A stretch of DNA of 64,000 nucleotides from Variovorax boronicumulans (GTDB taxonomy: Bacteria; Pseudomonadota; Gammaproteobacteria; Burkholderiales; Burkholderiaceae_C). How positions within the stretch are numbered: position 1 is the first letter of the stretch; each line of letters begins with the position of its first letter. The notes below the pieces were generated by a model. It ran no database searches and had not been told where the DNA came from. It saw only the letters and a list, made by a program, of their open reading frames with translations. The DNA lies in NCBI RefSeq assembly GCF_007677875.1, contig NZ_VEDO01000003.1, forward strand, positions 248,001-312,000, in the 5' to 3' direction. A program made the position numbers and the translations under genes. Positions 49,488 through 61,438 of the stretch are shown piece by piece.

Positions 49488-49506
49488 GATTGAGGACATT
49501 ATCAAC
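49461..49506. promoter_or_regulatory. Probable MarR operator region with paired TTATCAAC boxes
   Basis: TTATCAAC occurs at 49468-49475 and 49499-49506, 31 bp or about three helix turns apart. The first is part of the inverted repeat GTTGA-N5-TCAAC (49461-49475), and the second part of TTGA-N8-TCAA (49491-49506). They lie at the start of the marR gene and just before the divergent gene. Confidence 0.55.
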
Positions 49507-49522
49507 CATCAACAACAATCCA

Positions 49523-50266
49523 ATGACCGCTGACATTGCCGCACCGCGCCAGGTGCAACGGGTGCGCCACGAAATCAAGCGGCGCGAACTGCAGGTGGCC
49601 CGCGTCGACATGCTGAGCCCCCAGATGCGCCGCGTGGTGTTCCGCGGCGAGGCGCTGGCCGATTTCGTGAGCGCTTCCTACGACGACCATGTGAAGGTCT
49701 TCTTCCCGACGGCCGAGGGCGCCGTGGCGCGCGACTACACGCCGCGCCGCTACGACAACGCAGCGCGTGAACTGACGATCGACTTCGCGCTGCACGGCGA
49801 CGGCCCGGCCGCCGACTGGGCGCGCCAGGCGCAGGCCGGCGACCCGCTGACCGTGGCCGGCCCGCGCGGCTCCTTCGTCGTGCCGCTGGACTTCGACTGG
49901 TATCTGCTGGTCGGCGACGAGACCGCCTTGCCGGCCGTGGCCCGGCGCCTGGAGGAACTGCCCGCCGGCTGCCGCGCGATCGTGCGCCTGCATGTGGCGG
50001 CCGCCGATCGGCCGGCGCTGGCCAGTGCCGCCGCGCTGGACCTGCAGTGGGTCGACAGCGAAGACGCCTTGCTCGATGCCGTGCGCGCGATCGACCTGCC
50101 CGCGGGCCATGGCTACGCCTGGTGCGCGGCCGAGGCGGGCGTGGCGGCCGCCGCCCGCCGCATCCTCGTGGACGAAAAGGGCCACGACCGCAAGGCGATC
50201 CGCGCCGCCGCCTACTGGAAGCGCGGCGCGATCGCCCACCACGAGAACCTGGAAGACGCCGGCTGA
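49523..50266 (+). CDS. Siderophore-interacting protein (FAD-linked ferric reductase family)
   Basis: The 247-residue protein has the N-terminal FAD-binding barrel (RRVVFRGEALADFVS; DHVKVFFP; ARDYTPRRYDNAARELTIDF) and a C-terminal NAD(P)H-binding region (YLLVGDETALPAVARRLEEL; AWCAAEAGVAAAARRIL). These proteins release iron from siderophores by reduction. The ATG at 49523 lacks a clear ribosome site; TTG at 49490 is an alternative. It is divergent from a MarR gene. Confidence 0.92.
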   Translation: MTADIAAPRQVQRVRHEIKRRELQVARVDMLSPQMRRVVFRGEALADFVSASYDDHVKVFFPTAEGAVARDYTPRRYDNAARELTIDFALHGDGPAADWARQAQAGDPLTVAGPRGSFVVPLDFDWYLLVGDETALPAVARRLEELPAGCRAIVRLHVAAADRPALASAAALDLQWVDSEDALLDAVRAIDLPAGHGYAWCAAEAGVAAAARRILVDEKGHDRKAIRAAAYWKRGAIAHHENLEDAG

Positions 50267-50333
50267 AAGCCCGCCTCCCAGGAGGCTGTCGCGAGGCGAT
50301 GCCCAAGTCTGACGGCCTCCTAGAATCCGGTGG

Positions 50334-53300
50334 ATGTTCGTTCATCTGCGCATCCACACCGAGTTCTCCGTCGTCGACGGCACCAACCGCATCGACGAGC
50401 TGGTCCCCAAGGCCGCGGCCGACGGCCAGCCTGCTCTGGCCATCACCGACCTGAACAACCTGTTCGGCGGCATCAAGTTTTACAAGGCCGCGCGCGGCAA
50501 GGGCGTCAAGCCCGTGCTCGGGGCCGAGGTGCAGATCGAGGGCATGGGGCAGGATCCGTCCGCTACGGGCCGCGTGCTGCTGCTGGTGCAGGACCGCCAG
50601 GGCTATTTGAATCTGTGCGAGCTGCTGGCGCGGGGCTGGACGCAGAACGTGGTGCGCGCCCAGGCCGTGGCCAAGCTGGCCTGGTTGCAGGAACTCAACG
50701 CGGGGTTGATCTGCCTGTCCGGCGCGCAGGCCGGCCCCGTGGGCCAGGCCCTGGTGCAGGGCGACGCCTCGCGCGCTGGGGCATGTGCATTGCAGCTGGC
50801 GGGGATCTTCCCGCACCGCTTCTACATCGAGATCCAGCGGGCCGGCCGCGCCGACGACGAGGCCCATGTGGTGGCGGCCGTCAAGCTGGCCGGGCGCCTG
50901 AAGCTGCCCGTGGTCGCGACCCATCCCGTGCAGTTCATGGGCGAGGAGGACTACGAAGCCCACGAGGCGCGCGTGTGCATCGCCGAGGGCGAGATCCTGG
51001 CCAACCAGCGCCGCGTGCGCCGTTTCACGCGCGAACAGTACTTCAAGAGCGCGGCCCAGATGCAGGCGCTGTTCGCGGACGTGCCCACGGCGCTGGCCAA
51101 CACGGTGGAGATCGCCAAGCGCTGCAACCTCACGCTGGTGCTGGGCAAGCCGCAGTTGCCCAACTTCCCGATTCCGCTCGTGAACGGCAAGCAGATGACG
51201 GTGGAGGAGTATTTCCGCCACGTTTCGCACGAGGGCCTGGAAGAGCGGCTGGCCCATTTGTACAAGGACCCGGCCAAGCGCGATGCCGAGCGGCCGCGCT
51301 ACGTGGAGCGGCTCGAGTTCGAGATCAACACCATCCTCAAGATGGGGTTCCCGGGCTACTTCCTGATCGTGGGCGACTTTATCGGCTGGGCCAAGGTCAA
51401 CGGCTGCCCGGTGGGGCCGGGCCGGGGCTCGGGTGCAGGCTCGCTCGTGGCCTATGCGCTGAAGATCACCGACCTCGATCCGCTGCACTACAAGCTGCTG
51501 TTCGAGCGCTTCCTGAACCCGGAGCGGGTGTCCATGCCCGACTTCGACATCGACTTCTGCCAGAGCAACCGCGACCGCGTGATCGATTACGTGAAGCAGA
51601 AGTACGGCAAGGAGGCCGTGAGCCAGATCGCCACCTTCGGCACCATGGCGGCCAAGGCCGCCATCCGCGACGTGGGCCGGGTGATGGACATGAGCTACAC
51701 CTTCTGCGACGGCATCTCCAAGCTGGTGCCGGCCAAGCCGGGCATGTCGTACACGCTGGCCTATCCGCCCGAGCCGAAAAAGGAGGGCGACAAGAACAAC
51801 TACGCGCTGGAGCTCGAGCCGCAGCTGTACGAGCGCGTGCGCAACGAGGAGGACGTCAAGAACCTCATCGAGATGGCGCAGGCGCTCGAGGGCATGACGC
51901 GGAACATCGGCATGCATGCCGGCGGCGTGCTGATCGCGCCGGGAAAGCTCACGGACTTCTGCCCGCTCTACCAGCAGCCCGGCAGCGAGTCGGCCGTGAG
52001 CCAGTACGACAAGGACGACGTGGAGGCCATCGGCCTCGTGAAGTTCGACTTCCTGGGCCTGGCCACGCTGACCATCCTGGAGATCGCGCGCGAATTCATC
52101 GTGAAGCGCCACAAGGGCCAGGAGAACTTCGACTACGCCAACATCCCGCTGGACGACAAGCCGACCTACCGGCTGTTCCAGGAGGGCAAGACCGAGGCCG
52201 TGTTCCAGTTCGAATCGCGCGGCATGCAGGGCATGCTGCGCGACGCCAAACCCACGCGCCTGGAAGACCTGATCGCGCTGAACGCCCTGTACCGGCCGGG
52301 CCCGATGGACCTGATCCCGAGCTTCGTGAACCGCAAGCACGGCCGCGAGGAGGTCGAGTACCCGCACCCCATGGTGGCCGAGATGCTCAGCGAGACCTAC
52401 GGCATCATGGTCTACCAGGAGCAGGTGATGCAGACCGCCCAGATCCTGGGCGGCTACTCGCTGGGCGGCGCCGACATGCTGCGCCGGGCCATGGGCAAGA
52501 AGAAGGCCGAGGAGATGGCCGAGCACCGCGAGATCTTCCGCAAGGGCGCGGCCAAGAACGGCATCTCGCAAGAAAAGGCCGACGAAGTCTTCGACCTGAT
52601 GGAGAAGTTCGCGGGCTACGGCTTCAACAAGTCGCACGCGGCTGCCTACTCGCTGCTGGCGTACCACACGGGCTGGCTCAAGGTGCACTACACGGCCGAG
52701 TTCTTCTGCGCCAACATGACCGTGGAAATGGACGACACCGACAAACTCAAGGTGTTGTACGAAGACGCGCTCAAGATGGGACTCACCTTCGAATTTCCGG
52801 ACGTGAACCGCGGGCGGTACCGCTTCGAGCCCGTCACCGACAAGGTCATCCGCTACGGCCTGGGCGCCATCAAGGGCACGGGCCAACAGGCCATCGAGGC
52901 CATCGTCGCGGCGCGCGAGGAGGGCGGTGCGTTCACGAGCCTGTACGACTTCTGCCTGCGCGTGGACCGCACCCGGTTGAACAAGCGCACGCTGGAGGCG
53001 CTGATCAAGGCCGGCGCCTTCGACAGCCTGCAGCGCAACCGCGCGGCGCTGGTGGCGTCGATCGACCAGGCCTTCGCGTTCGCCAACGTGAGCGCGGCCA
53101 ACGCCAACCAGCACGGCCTGTTCGACATGGTGGATTCGCACGCGTCCAGCACGCAGGAGCCCGAGCTGGTGGAGGCCACGCCCTGGGGCATCAAGGAGCA
53201 GCTGGTCTACGAGAAGACGGCCATCGGCTTTTACCTGTCGGGCCATTTGTTCGACGAGGTGGCACGCGAAGTGCGTCAGTTCGTCAAACGCGGTCTGGGC

Positions 53301-53855
53301 GATCTGATCGACACGCGGGAACCGCAGCTGTTCGCGGGCATCGTGACCGATCTGCGCGTGATCAACGGCCAGCGCGGCAAGCTCGCGCTGTTCAAGCTGG
53401 ACGACAAATCCGGCGTGATCGAGGCCCGGGCCGACGAGGCGCTCATCCACCAGCACAAAGACCAGCTCAAGGACGACGAGCTCATCGTGGTCATGGGCAA
53501 GCTCATGCCGGACCGCTTCAGCGGCGGCCTGCAGATGACGGTGCAGCAGATCTGGGACCTGGCCGGCGCGCGGTGCCGCTTCGGCAAGTTCCTGCGCATC
53601 CGGGTCGATCGCACGAACGGCCACAAGCCGCCGGCGATCGGGCAGTTGCTGCAGGACTACCCGGCCAGGACCGAGGTGTCCGAGCACGGCGAGCTGCAGC
53701 GCGGCCTGCCGTTGCGGCTGTCCATGTTGTTCCCGGGCTTCGTGGCCGAGGACGTGGTGCGGCTGGAGGACAGGCGCTGCTTTCCGACCGACGCGGCGCT
53801 GGCCGGCCTGCGGGCCCAGGCGCACGAGGGCCAGGCCACCGTCGTTTACGAATGA
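50334..53855 (+). CDS. dnaE: DnaE, DNA polymerase III alpha subunit
   Basis: This replicative polymerase subunit has 1173 residues, the DnaE length. The N-terminal PHP domain starts FVHLRIHTEFSVVDG. The catalytic aspartates lie in PDFDIDFCQ near residues 402-410. The finger and little-finger domain includes FVNRKHGREEVEYPHPMV. An OB-fold domain follows (FAGIVTDLRVINGQRGKLAL). A TAGAAT element eight bases before the ATG suggests a very short or absent leader. Confidence 0.98.
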   Translation: MFVHLRIHTEFSVVDGTNRIDELVPKAAADGQPALAITDLNNLFGGIKFYKAARGKGVKPVLGAEVQIEGMGQDPSATGRVLLLVQDRQGYLNLCELLARGWTQNVVRAQAVAKLAWLQELNAGLICLSGAQAGPVGQALVQGDASRAGACALQLAGIFPHRFYIEIQRAGRADDEAHVVAAVKLAGRLKLPVVATHPVQFMGEEDYEAHEARVCIAEGEILANQRRVRRFTREQYFKSAAQMQALFADVPTALANTVEIAKRCNLTLVLGKPQLPNFPIPLVNGKQMTVEEYFRHVSHEGLEERLAHLYKDPAKRDAERPRYVERLEFEINTILKMGFPGYFLIVGDFIGWAKVNGCPVGPGRGSGAGSLVAYALKITDLDPLHYKLLFERFLNPERVSMPDFDIDFCQSNRDRVIDYVKQKYGKEAVSQIATFGTMAAKAAIRDVGRVMDMSYTFCDGISKLVPAKPGMSYTLAYPPEPKKEGDKNNYALELEPQLYERVRNEEDVKNLIEMAQALEGMTRNIGMHAGGVLIAPGKLTDFCPLYQQPGSESAVSQYDKDDVEAIGLVKFDFLGLATLTILEIAREFIVKRHKGQENFDYANIPLDDKPTYRLFQEGKTEAVFQFESRGMQGMLRDAKPTRLEDLIALNALYRPGPMDLIPSFVNRKHGREEVEYPHPMVAEMLSETYGIMVYQEQVMQTAQILGGYSLGGADMLRRAMGKKKAEEMAEHREIFRKGAAKNGISQEKADEVFDLMEKFAGYGFNKSHAAAYSLLAYHTGWLKVHYTAEFFCANMTVEMDDTDKLKVLYEDALKMGLTFEFPDVNRGRYRFEPVTDKVIRYGLGAIKGTGQQAIEAIVAAREEGGAFTSLYDFCLRVDRTRLNKRTLEALIKAGAFDSLQRNRAALVASIDQAFAFANVSAANANQHGLFDMVDSHASSTQEPELVEATPWGIKEQLVYEKTAIGFYLSGHLFDEVAREVRQFVKRGLGDLIDTREPQLFAGIVTDLRVINGQRGKLALFKLDDKSGVIEARADEALIHQHKDQLKDDELIVVMGKLMPDRFSGGLQMTVQQIWDLAGARCRFGKFLRIRVDRTNGHKPPAIGQLLQDYPARTEVSEHGELQRGLPLRLSMLFPGFVAEDVVRLEDRRCFPTDAALAGLRAQAHEGQATVVYE

Positions 53856-53865
53856 GGCATGCCCA

Positions 53866-53896
53866 TGACGGTTTCATGAATGACATCAAACCGTCA
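53866..53896. promoter_or_regulatory. Inverted repeat between dnaE and ppk1
   Basis: TGACGGTTT (53866-53874) and AAACCGTCA (53888-53896) form a perfect nine-base inverted repeat with a 13-base centre. It lies about 57 bases before the ppk1 start and could be an operator or a weak hairpin. It does not fit a Pho box, although TGACA/TGTCAT-like elements are present. Confidence 0.45.
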
Positions 53897-53952
53897 CGAA
53901 CAGACCAGACACTCGGGCGCCATCCGCTGCCCTTTTTGAGTGCCTGAGCGCC

Positions 53953-56052
53953 ATGCCTCCTTCCTCCGATTCGAGCAAGCCTGAAGCTGCCCCAGCCCCG
54001 TTGGCCCTGCTCGACCGCGACCACAGCATCCTGGCCTTCAACGAACGCGTGTTCGACTGGGCGCGCCGGGAGGACGTGCCCCTGCTGGAGCGGCTGCGCT
54101 ACCTGTGCATCGTGTCGTCCAACCTGGACGAGTTCTTCGAGGTGCGCGCGGCCGCGCACCTGGAGGCGGCTGGCGGCCGGGGCAGCGACGGCCCGTACAC
54201 GCCGGCCTCGTTCCGCGCCTTGTCCGAGGCCGCCCATGACCTCGTGACGCGCCAGTACGCGCTGTTCAACGACGTGCTGATGCCGGCCTTCGCGCGCGAG
54301 CGGATCCAGATCCTGTCCCACTCCGAGCGCGATGCGGCCCAGCGCGCCTGGGTGCACCAGTACTTCGAGCGCGAGGTGCGGCCGCTGCTCGTGCCGACGG
54401 GCCTGGATCCGGCCCATCCTTTTCCGCTGGTCGCCAACAAGTCGCTGAACTTCATCGTCCAGCTGAACGGACGCGACGCCTTCGGCCGCGAGAACGACAT
54501 CGCCATTGTCAAGGTGCCGCGCGTGCTGCCGCGCGTGATCCGCATGCCGGACAAGCTCTCTGGCGGGCGCACGCTGGCGGTGCTGCTGTCCAGCGTGATC
54601 CGCGCCCACCTGTCCGAGCTGTTCCCGGGCCGCCAGGTCGGCCAGTTCTCGCAGTTCCGTGTGACGCGGCATTCCGACCTCGCGGTGGACGAGGAGGAGG
54701 TCAACAACCTGCGCACCGCGCTGCGCCAGGGCCTGGAGTACCGGCACTATGGCCAGGCCGTGCGGCTGGAGGTCTCGGCCAGCTGCGACGTGCACCTGGC
54801 CGATTTCCTGCTGCAGCAGTTCAAGCTGCCCGAACTGGCGCTGTACCGCGTGCATGGCCCGGTCAATCTGGCGCGCCTGACCCAGCTGGTCGACCTGGTC
54901 AACGAGCGCCGGCTCATGTTCCCGGAGCACAAACCGGTCTGGCCGCTCGGGTTCCCCGTCGACGGCTCGCTGTTCGAGCGCCTGCGCGAGGGCGACGTGC
55001 TCGTGCACCAGCCCTTCGAGAGCTTCGACGCCGTGCTGGCGCTGCTGCGTGAGGCCGTGCACGACCCGGCCGTGCTGGCCATCCGCCAGACCATCTACCG
55101 CACCGGCAGCGATCCCGAGCTCATGGGCCTGCTGCGCGAAGCCGTGCGCCGCGGCAAGGAAGTCATGGTGGTCGTGGAGCTCAAGGCCCGCTTCGACGAG
55201 GAGGCCAACATCAACTGGGCCGAGATGCTGGAAGGCATCGGCGCGCAGGTGGTGTACGGCGTGGTGGGCCTCAAGACCCACGCCAAGATGTTGCTGATCA
55301 CGCGGCGCGAGGGGCGCAAGCTGCGCCGTTACGGCCATCTGTCCACGGGCAACTACAACCCGCGCACCGCGCGGCTGTACACGGATCTCAGTTACTTCAC
55401 GTCCGATGGCAAGCTGACCGAGGACATGGAGCAGGTCTTCGTGCACATCGCCGGCCAGAGCCGGCTGGCGCCCATGGCCAAGCTGCTGGTGGCACCCTTT
55501 CATCTGCAAAAGGCGATGCTGGAGCGTGTGGCCGCCATGGGCGAGGCCGCCGCCGCGGGCAAGCCGGCCCGGATCATCGTCAAGACCAATGCGCTGACCG
55601 ACGAGCAACTCGTGCGCGCGTTGCTCAAGGCCGGACAGCAGGGTGCGGTGATCGACCTCATCGTGCGCGGCGCCTGCATCCTGCCGGCCCAGCTGCCGGG
55701 CGTGTCGGACAACATTCGCGTGCGCTCGGTGGTCGGCCGCTTCCTGGAGCACACTCGCGTGTTCTATTTCTGCCAGGGTGAGGAAGAGCAGCTGTTCCTG
55801 TCCAGCGCCGACTGGATGAGCCGCAACATGCTGCGCCGCATCGAGCTGGCCTGGCCGGTGAGCGATCCGCCGCTGCGCCAGCGCGTCATCGACGAATGCC
55901 TGGTGCCCTACCTGTACGACGGCTGCGACGCCTGGACGCTGGGGCCGGACGGCCGCTACACGCGGGCCGAGGACTGCATCGGCCCGGACGGCTTGCGCCA
56001 CAGCGCGCAACTGGCCCTGGCCCAACGTTTTGCCTACCCGAGGGGGCTGTGA
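53953..56052 (+). CDS. ppk1: Polyphosphate kinase 1
   Basis: The enzyme reversibly makes polyphosphate from ATP. It has 699 residues, the family length. The phosphorylated histidine is H443 in VVGLKTHAKML, and a second conserved histidine is H600 in GRFLEHTRVF. Other family blocks include RYLCIVSSNLDEFFEVRAA, HPFPLVANKSLNF and ATGYEN-equivalent STGNYNPRTARLYTDLSYF. Its stop overlaps the sixA start (TGATG). Confidence 0.97.
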   Translation: MPPSSDSSKPEAAPAPLALLDRDHSILAFNERVFDWARREDVPLLERLRYLCIVSSNLDEFFEVRAAAHLEAAGGRGSDGPYTPASFRALSEAAHDLVTRQYALFNDVLMPAFARERIQILSHSERDAAQRAWVHQYFEREVRPLLVPTGLDPAHPFPLVANKSLNFIVQLNGRDAFGRENDIAIVKVPRVLPRVIRMPDKLSGGRTLAVLLSSVIRAHLSELFPGRQVGQFSQFRVTRHSDLAVDEEEVNNLRTALRQGLEYRHYGQAVRLEVSASCDVHLADFLLQQFKLPELALYRVHGPVNLARLTQLVDLVNERRLMFPEHKPVWPLGFPVDGSLFERLREGDVLVHQPFESFDAVLALLREAVHDPAVLAIRQTIYRTGSDPELMGLLREAVRRGKEVMVVVELKARFDEEANINWAEMLEGIGAQVVYGVVGLKTHAKMLLITRREGRKLRRYGHLSTGNYNPRTARLYTDLSYFTSDGKLTEDMEQVFVHIAGQSRLAPMAKLLVAPFHLQKAMLERVAAMGEAAAAGKPARIIVKTNALTDEQLVRALLKAGQQGAVIDLIVRGACILPAQLPGVSDNIRVRSVVGRFLEHTRVFYFCQGEEEQLFLSSADWMSRNMLRRIELAWPVSDPPLRQRVIDECLVPYLYDGCDAWTLGPDGRYTRAEDCIGPDGLRHSAQLALAQRFAYPRGL

Positions 56053-56513
56053 TGGACCTGATCTTCTGGCGCCACGCCGAAGCGCACGACGAGAGCGCCG
56101 ATGGCACCGACCTGGCGCGCGAACTGACGCCGCGCGGCCACAAGCAGGCCAGCCGCGTCGCCAACTGGCTGGATCGCCAGTTGCCCGATGGCGCGCGCGT
56201 CATCTGCAGCCCGGCGCAGCGCGCACTGCAGACCGCCGAGGCACTGGGCCGCAAGTACAAGGTGCGGCCCGAGATCGCGCCGGACGCCTCCGCGCAGGCC
56301 CTGCTGGACGCCGTGCAGTGGCCGCATGGCAAGGGCGTGGTCGTGGTGGTCGGCCACCAGCCGACGCTGGGCCAGGCCGTGGCCCAGCTGCTGCAGGCGC
56401 AGATCGCCGAGATGCCCATCCGCAAAGGCGCCGTCTGGTGGCTGCGCACCCGTGAACGCGACGGCCAGCGCCAGACCGTGGTTGTCGCCGTCCAGGCCCC
56501 CGAGACCGTCTGA
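56052..56513 (+). CDS. sixA: SixA-like histidine phosphatase
   Basis: The protein of 153 residues belongs to the branch-2 histidine phosphatase family. The catalytic motif is [10 protein letters not shown] with H8. The second conserved histidine is in [11 protein letters not shown]. SixA removes phosphate from phosphohistidine proteins; sixA next to ppk1 is a known arrangement. Coding overlaps the ppk1 stop. Confidence 0.88.
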   Translation: MDLIFWRHAEAHDESADGTDLARELTPRGHKQASRVANWLDRQLPDGARVICSPAQRALQTAEALGRKYKVRPEIAPDASAQALLDAVQWPHGKGVVVVVGHQPTLGQAVAQLLQAQIAEMPIRKGAVWWLRTRERDGQRQTVVVAVQAPETV

Positions 56514-56590
56514 GCGTCCTTGACGCCCGTCCGCCGGGTCGTCAATTCCTCCGCCAGCGTGGCCGTTTTGCGACCGATAGAATGGTTCGC

Positions 56591-56950
56591 ATGGCCACCA
56601 AAATTCCCTCCAAACCTGCGCAGCCGGGCGTGAAGCCCTCGGCGCCGGACGACGGCGGATCGGTCGTGCTCGAGCGGCGCACCCAGAAGGACAAGCCGCC
56701 GCAGATGTACCAGGTCGTGATGCTCAACGACGACTACACCCCGATGGAATTCGTGGTCGTGGTCATCCAGGAATTCTTCAGCAAGGACAAGGAGACGGCG
56801 ACGCAGATCATGCTCAAGATCCACCTGGATGGGAAAGCAGTCTGCGGCGTGTATTCGAAAGACGTGGCGGCCACCAAGGTCGACCAGGTCCTGGAGGCGG
56901 CTCGTCAGGCGGGTCACCCGCTCCAATGCGTCAGCGAGCCTGTGGAATGA
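56591..56950 (+). CDS. clpS: ClpS, ClpA adaptor for N-degron substrates
   Basis: ClpS delivers proteins with destabilising N-terminal residues to ClpAP. It has 119 residues, with the ClpS core [20 protein letters not shown] (N-degron pocket), [16 protein letters not shown] and [16 protein letters not shown]. An ATG three codons earlier (56582) overlaps the TAGAAT -10-like element at 56578-56583, so the second start is preferred and the message may be leaderless. clpA follows 69 bases later. Confidence 0.95.
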   Translation: MATKIPSKPAQPGVKPSAPDDGGSVVLERRTQKDKPPQMYQVVMLNDDYTPMEFVVVVIQEFFSKDKETATQIMLKIHLDGKAVCGVYSKDVAATKVDQVLEAARQAGHPLQCVSEPVE

Positions 56951-57019
56951 TGGGTTGAAAAGCCCGGACCCACACCCAAGTAGAGCGCACGTTATCAGCA
57001 TGGTGTCAAAGGAATCTTC

Positions 57020-59359
<2,340 letters not shown>

Positions 59360-59379
59360 GGCGCCAGGCCCCCGAGAAG

Positions 59380-59404
59380 CCGACCCGAAAGGGTCGGTTT
59401 TTTT
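59380..59404 (+). terminator. Rho-independent terminator after clpA
   Basis: CCGACCC (59380-59386) pairs with GGGTCGG (59391-59397) across a GAAA tetraloop and is followed by seven T residues. It closes the clpS-clpA transcript. Confidence 0.92.
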
Positions 59405-59527
59405 GTTGCCGCGAGGCAACGGCGCCGCCGTCCATCACATTAACTTGACCGCGCAAGTCTTTGATGTTGTGTGAGCTTTTTGGAGTGGCTACACTCCCGC
59501 ATCCTCGGCGGTTTCAGTAGGTGGCGC

Positions 59528-60613
59528 ATGACTTCTGTTCGTAGTTCCGGCTTGCATCGGTGGATGCAGGCGCTCGTCGTGTTCTCGTGTGTTTTCATGC
59601 TGGCCTTGCCCCAGGCCGATGCCGCTCCGCGCAAGAAGAAGGTGGTGGCCGAGAAGCGCCAGGCCGTCGAGCGCAAGACCGCCGCCGTGACGCCCAAACG
59701 CCGTGTCAAGGTCAGCGTCCAGGGCCGCCAGCGCATCGAGACGCCGCGCGCCGCGATCATTCCCATCAAGCCCTCTTTCGGCCAACTGGCCGGTCTGCAC
59801 GCCGCGGACGATCCTCTGGACCTGAAGTCCAGCGTGGCCCTGGTCATCGACCAGGAAACCGATGAAGTGCTGCTGCGCAAGAACGAGAATGCCGTGCTGC
59901 CGATCGCTTCGCTGACCAAGCTCATGACGGGCGTGGTCATCAACGAGGCGCAGCTGCCCATGGACGAGGTGCTCACCATCACCCAGGATGATGTGGACAC
60001 CGAAAAGTGGAGCCGCTCTCGCCTTGTCGTCGGGGCGAGCCTGACGCGCGGCGAACTGCTGCACCTGGCGCTGATGTCGAGCGAGAACCGCGCCGCGCAT
60101 GCGTTGGGCCGCACCTTCCCGGGTGGCATGGCCACCTTCGTGAGCCGCATGAACGCCAAGGCAGAGCAATTGGGCATGAAGGACACCCGCTACGTCGAAC
60201 CGACCGGCCTGTCGCCCAACAACCAGTCCAGCGCGCATGACCTGGCCCTGCTGGTGGGCGCGGCCTACCGTGAGCCGCTGATCCGCGAACTGTCGACCTC
60301 GCCGAGCTATGCGGTGGACGTGGGCCGCCGCACGCTGCAGTTCAACACCACCAACCGACTCGTGAAAAACCCCGACTGGGACATCGGCCTGCAGAAGACC
60401 GGTTTCATCAACGAAGCCGGGCAGTGCCTGGTCATGCAGGCCAGCATCGCGGGCCGCAAGCTCATCATGGTGTTCCTGGATTCGGCGGGAAAGCTGAGCC
60501 GCCTGGGCGATGCCGAGCGCGTGCGCAAGTGGGTCGAGTCCACGACGGCCGCTGCCATCACCGCCGGCGGCCACGGCGCGGCGGCGCTGGTGCCGGTCTC
60601 CACGCGCCGCTGA
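59528..60613 (+). CDS. pbpG: D-alanyl-D-alanine endopeptidase (PbpG/PBP7-type)
   Basis: The 361-residue periplasmic enzyme cleaves peptidoglycan cross-links. It has a signal peptide ending near LPQADA. The active-site motifs are S128-L-T-K131, S185-E-N187 and K290-T-G292. A basic Lys/Arg-rich linker at 35-75 precedes the catalytic domain. The start at 59528 follows AGGTGG. Confidence 0.93.
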   Translation: MTSVRSSGLHRWMQALVVFSCVFMLALPQADAAPRKKKVVAEKRQAVERKTAAVTPKRRVKVSVQGRQRIETPRAAIIPIKPSFGQLAGLHAADDPLDLKSSVALVIDQETDEVLLRKNENAVLPIASLTKLMTGVVINEAQLPMDEVLTITQDDVDTEKWSRSRLVVGASLTRGELLHLALMSSENRAAHALGRTFPGGMATFVSRMNAKAEQLGMKDTRYVEPTGLSPNNQSSAHDLALLVGAAYREPLIRELSTSPSYAVDVGRRTLQFNTTNRLVKNPDWDIGLQKTGFINEAGQCLVMQASIAGRKLIMVFLDSAGKLSRLGDAERVRKWVESTTAAAITAGGHGAAALVPVSTRR

Positions 60614-60646
60614 GCCGGGGGGCGCGCGAAGGCGCGCGCCGGCTCA
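60611..60646. terminator. Hairpin spanning both stop codons of convergent pbpG and iclR
   Basis: TGAGCC (60611-60616) pairs with GGCTCA (60641-60646), and inside GGCGCGCG (60621-60628) pairs with CGCGCGCC (60633-60640) around AAGG; GGGG is left unpaired on one side. The outer arms are the two stop codons on opposite strands. It should serve as a shared termination or protection structure, although T-runs are missing. Confidence 0.55.
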
Positions 60647-61438
60647 GTGGTGGTCGTTCTGGGTGCCGCGGTAGCCCAGCGCAGCCGAGATCTCGTTGGC
60701 CGTCTGCTGCAGCTTGGGCAGCCAGGACTCGTCCAGCCGGTCCGCCGGCGAAGAGATGGACAGGCCTGCGACGAGCCTCGCCTGGTCGTCGTAGATGCCT
60801 GCCGCCATGCAGCGCACCCCCAGTTCCAGCTCCTCGTTGTCGCGTGCCACGCCGGTCACACGGGCCCTGGCCAGCTCGCGCTCGAGCAGCGGCAACTGCG
60901 TGAGGCTGTTGCGCGTGTGGCCGGCCAGGCCGGTGCGCGTCGCGTAGGCGCGCACGCGCTGCGCGTCATCGGCGGCAAGAAACAACTTCCCGACGGAGGT
61001 GAGGTGCAGCGGGGCGCGGCCGCCGATGGCGCGCACGACCTGCATGCCCGAACGTTCCGACAGCGCACGCTCGATGTAGACGATCTCGTCGCCCTGGCGC
61101 AGGCTCAGGTTCACGGGCTGCTGGATCAGGCGGTGCAACTCCCGCATGGGCGCCAGGGCCGCGTCGCGCACGCTCAGCCGCCCTTTGACGATGTTGCCCA
61201 GCTCCAGCAGGCGCATGCCCAGCCGGTAGGTGCCTGGCTCCGGCCGGTCGACGAAGCGGCCCGTGGCCAGGTCGTTGAGGATGCGGTGCGTGGTCGAGGG
61301 GTGCAGGCCAGTCTTCTCGCTGATGTCCTTGAGCGACATGGCCTCTTCGCGCGAGGCCAGCACGTCGATCAGCGCGAAGATGCGCTCGATGACCTGTACC
61401 GTAGGGGTGCCGCCGGCTGGTTGATCGTTCTTCTTCAT
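60644..61438 (-). CDS. IclR-family transcriptional regulator
   Basis: The 264-residue protein has the IclR winged helix ([40 protein letters not shown]) and the effector-binding domain ([36 protein letters not shown]). The start at 61438 overlaps the bpt stop (ATGA), so it is third in an aat-bpt-iclR operon. The ligand is unknown. Confidence 0.93.
   Translation of the reverse strand: MKKNDQPAGGTPTVQVIERIFALIDVLASREEAMSLKDISEKTGLHPSTTHRILNDLATGRFVDRPEPGTYRLGMRLLELGNIVKGRLSVRDAALAPMRELHRLIQQPVNLSLRQGDEIVYIERALSERSGMQVVRAIGGRAPLHLTSVGKLFLAADDAQRVRAYATRTGLAGHTRNSLTQLPLLERELARARVTGVARDNEELELGVRCMAAGIYDDQARLVAGLSISSPADRLDESWLPKLQQTANEISAALGYRGTQNDHH

Noticed and set aside
49575-53825. Open frame of 1416 codons antisense to dnaE and other long antisense frames (for example 31218-33854, 24171-26243, 55886-59419)
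   Set aside because: They mirror known genes on the other strand, have His/Arg/Gly-rich compositions typical of high-G+C antisense frames, lack ribosome sites and match no family.
53866-53920. Pho box before ppk1
   Set aside because: TGTCAT-like elements are present, but spacing does not give the 11-bp period of PhoB repeats.
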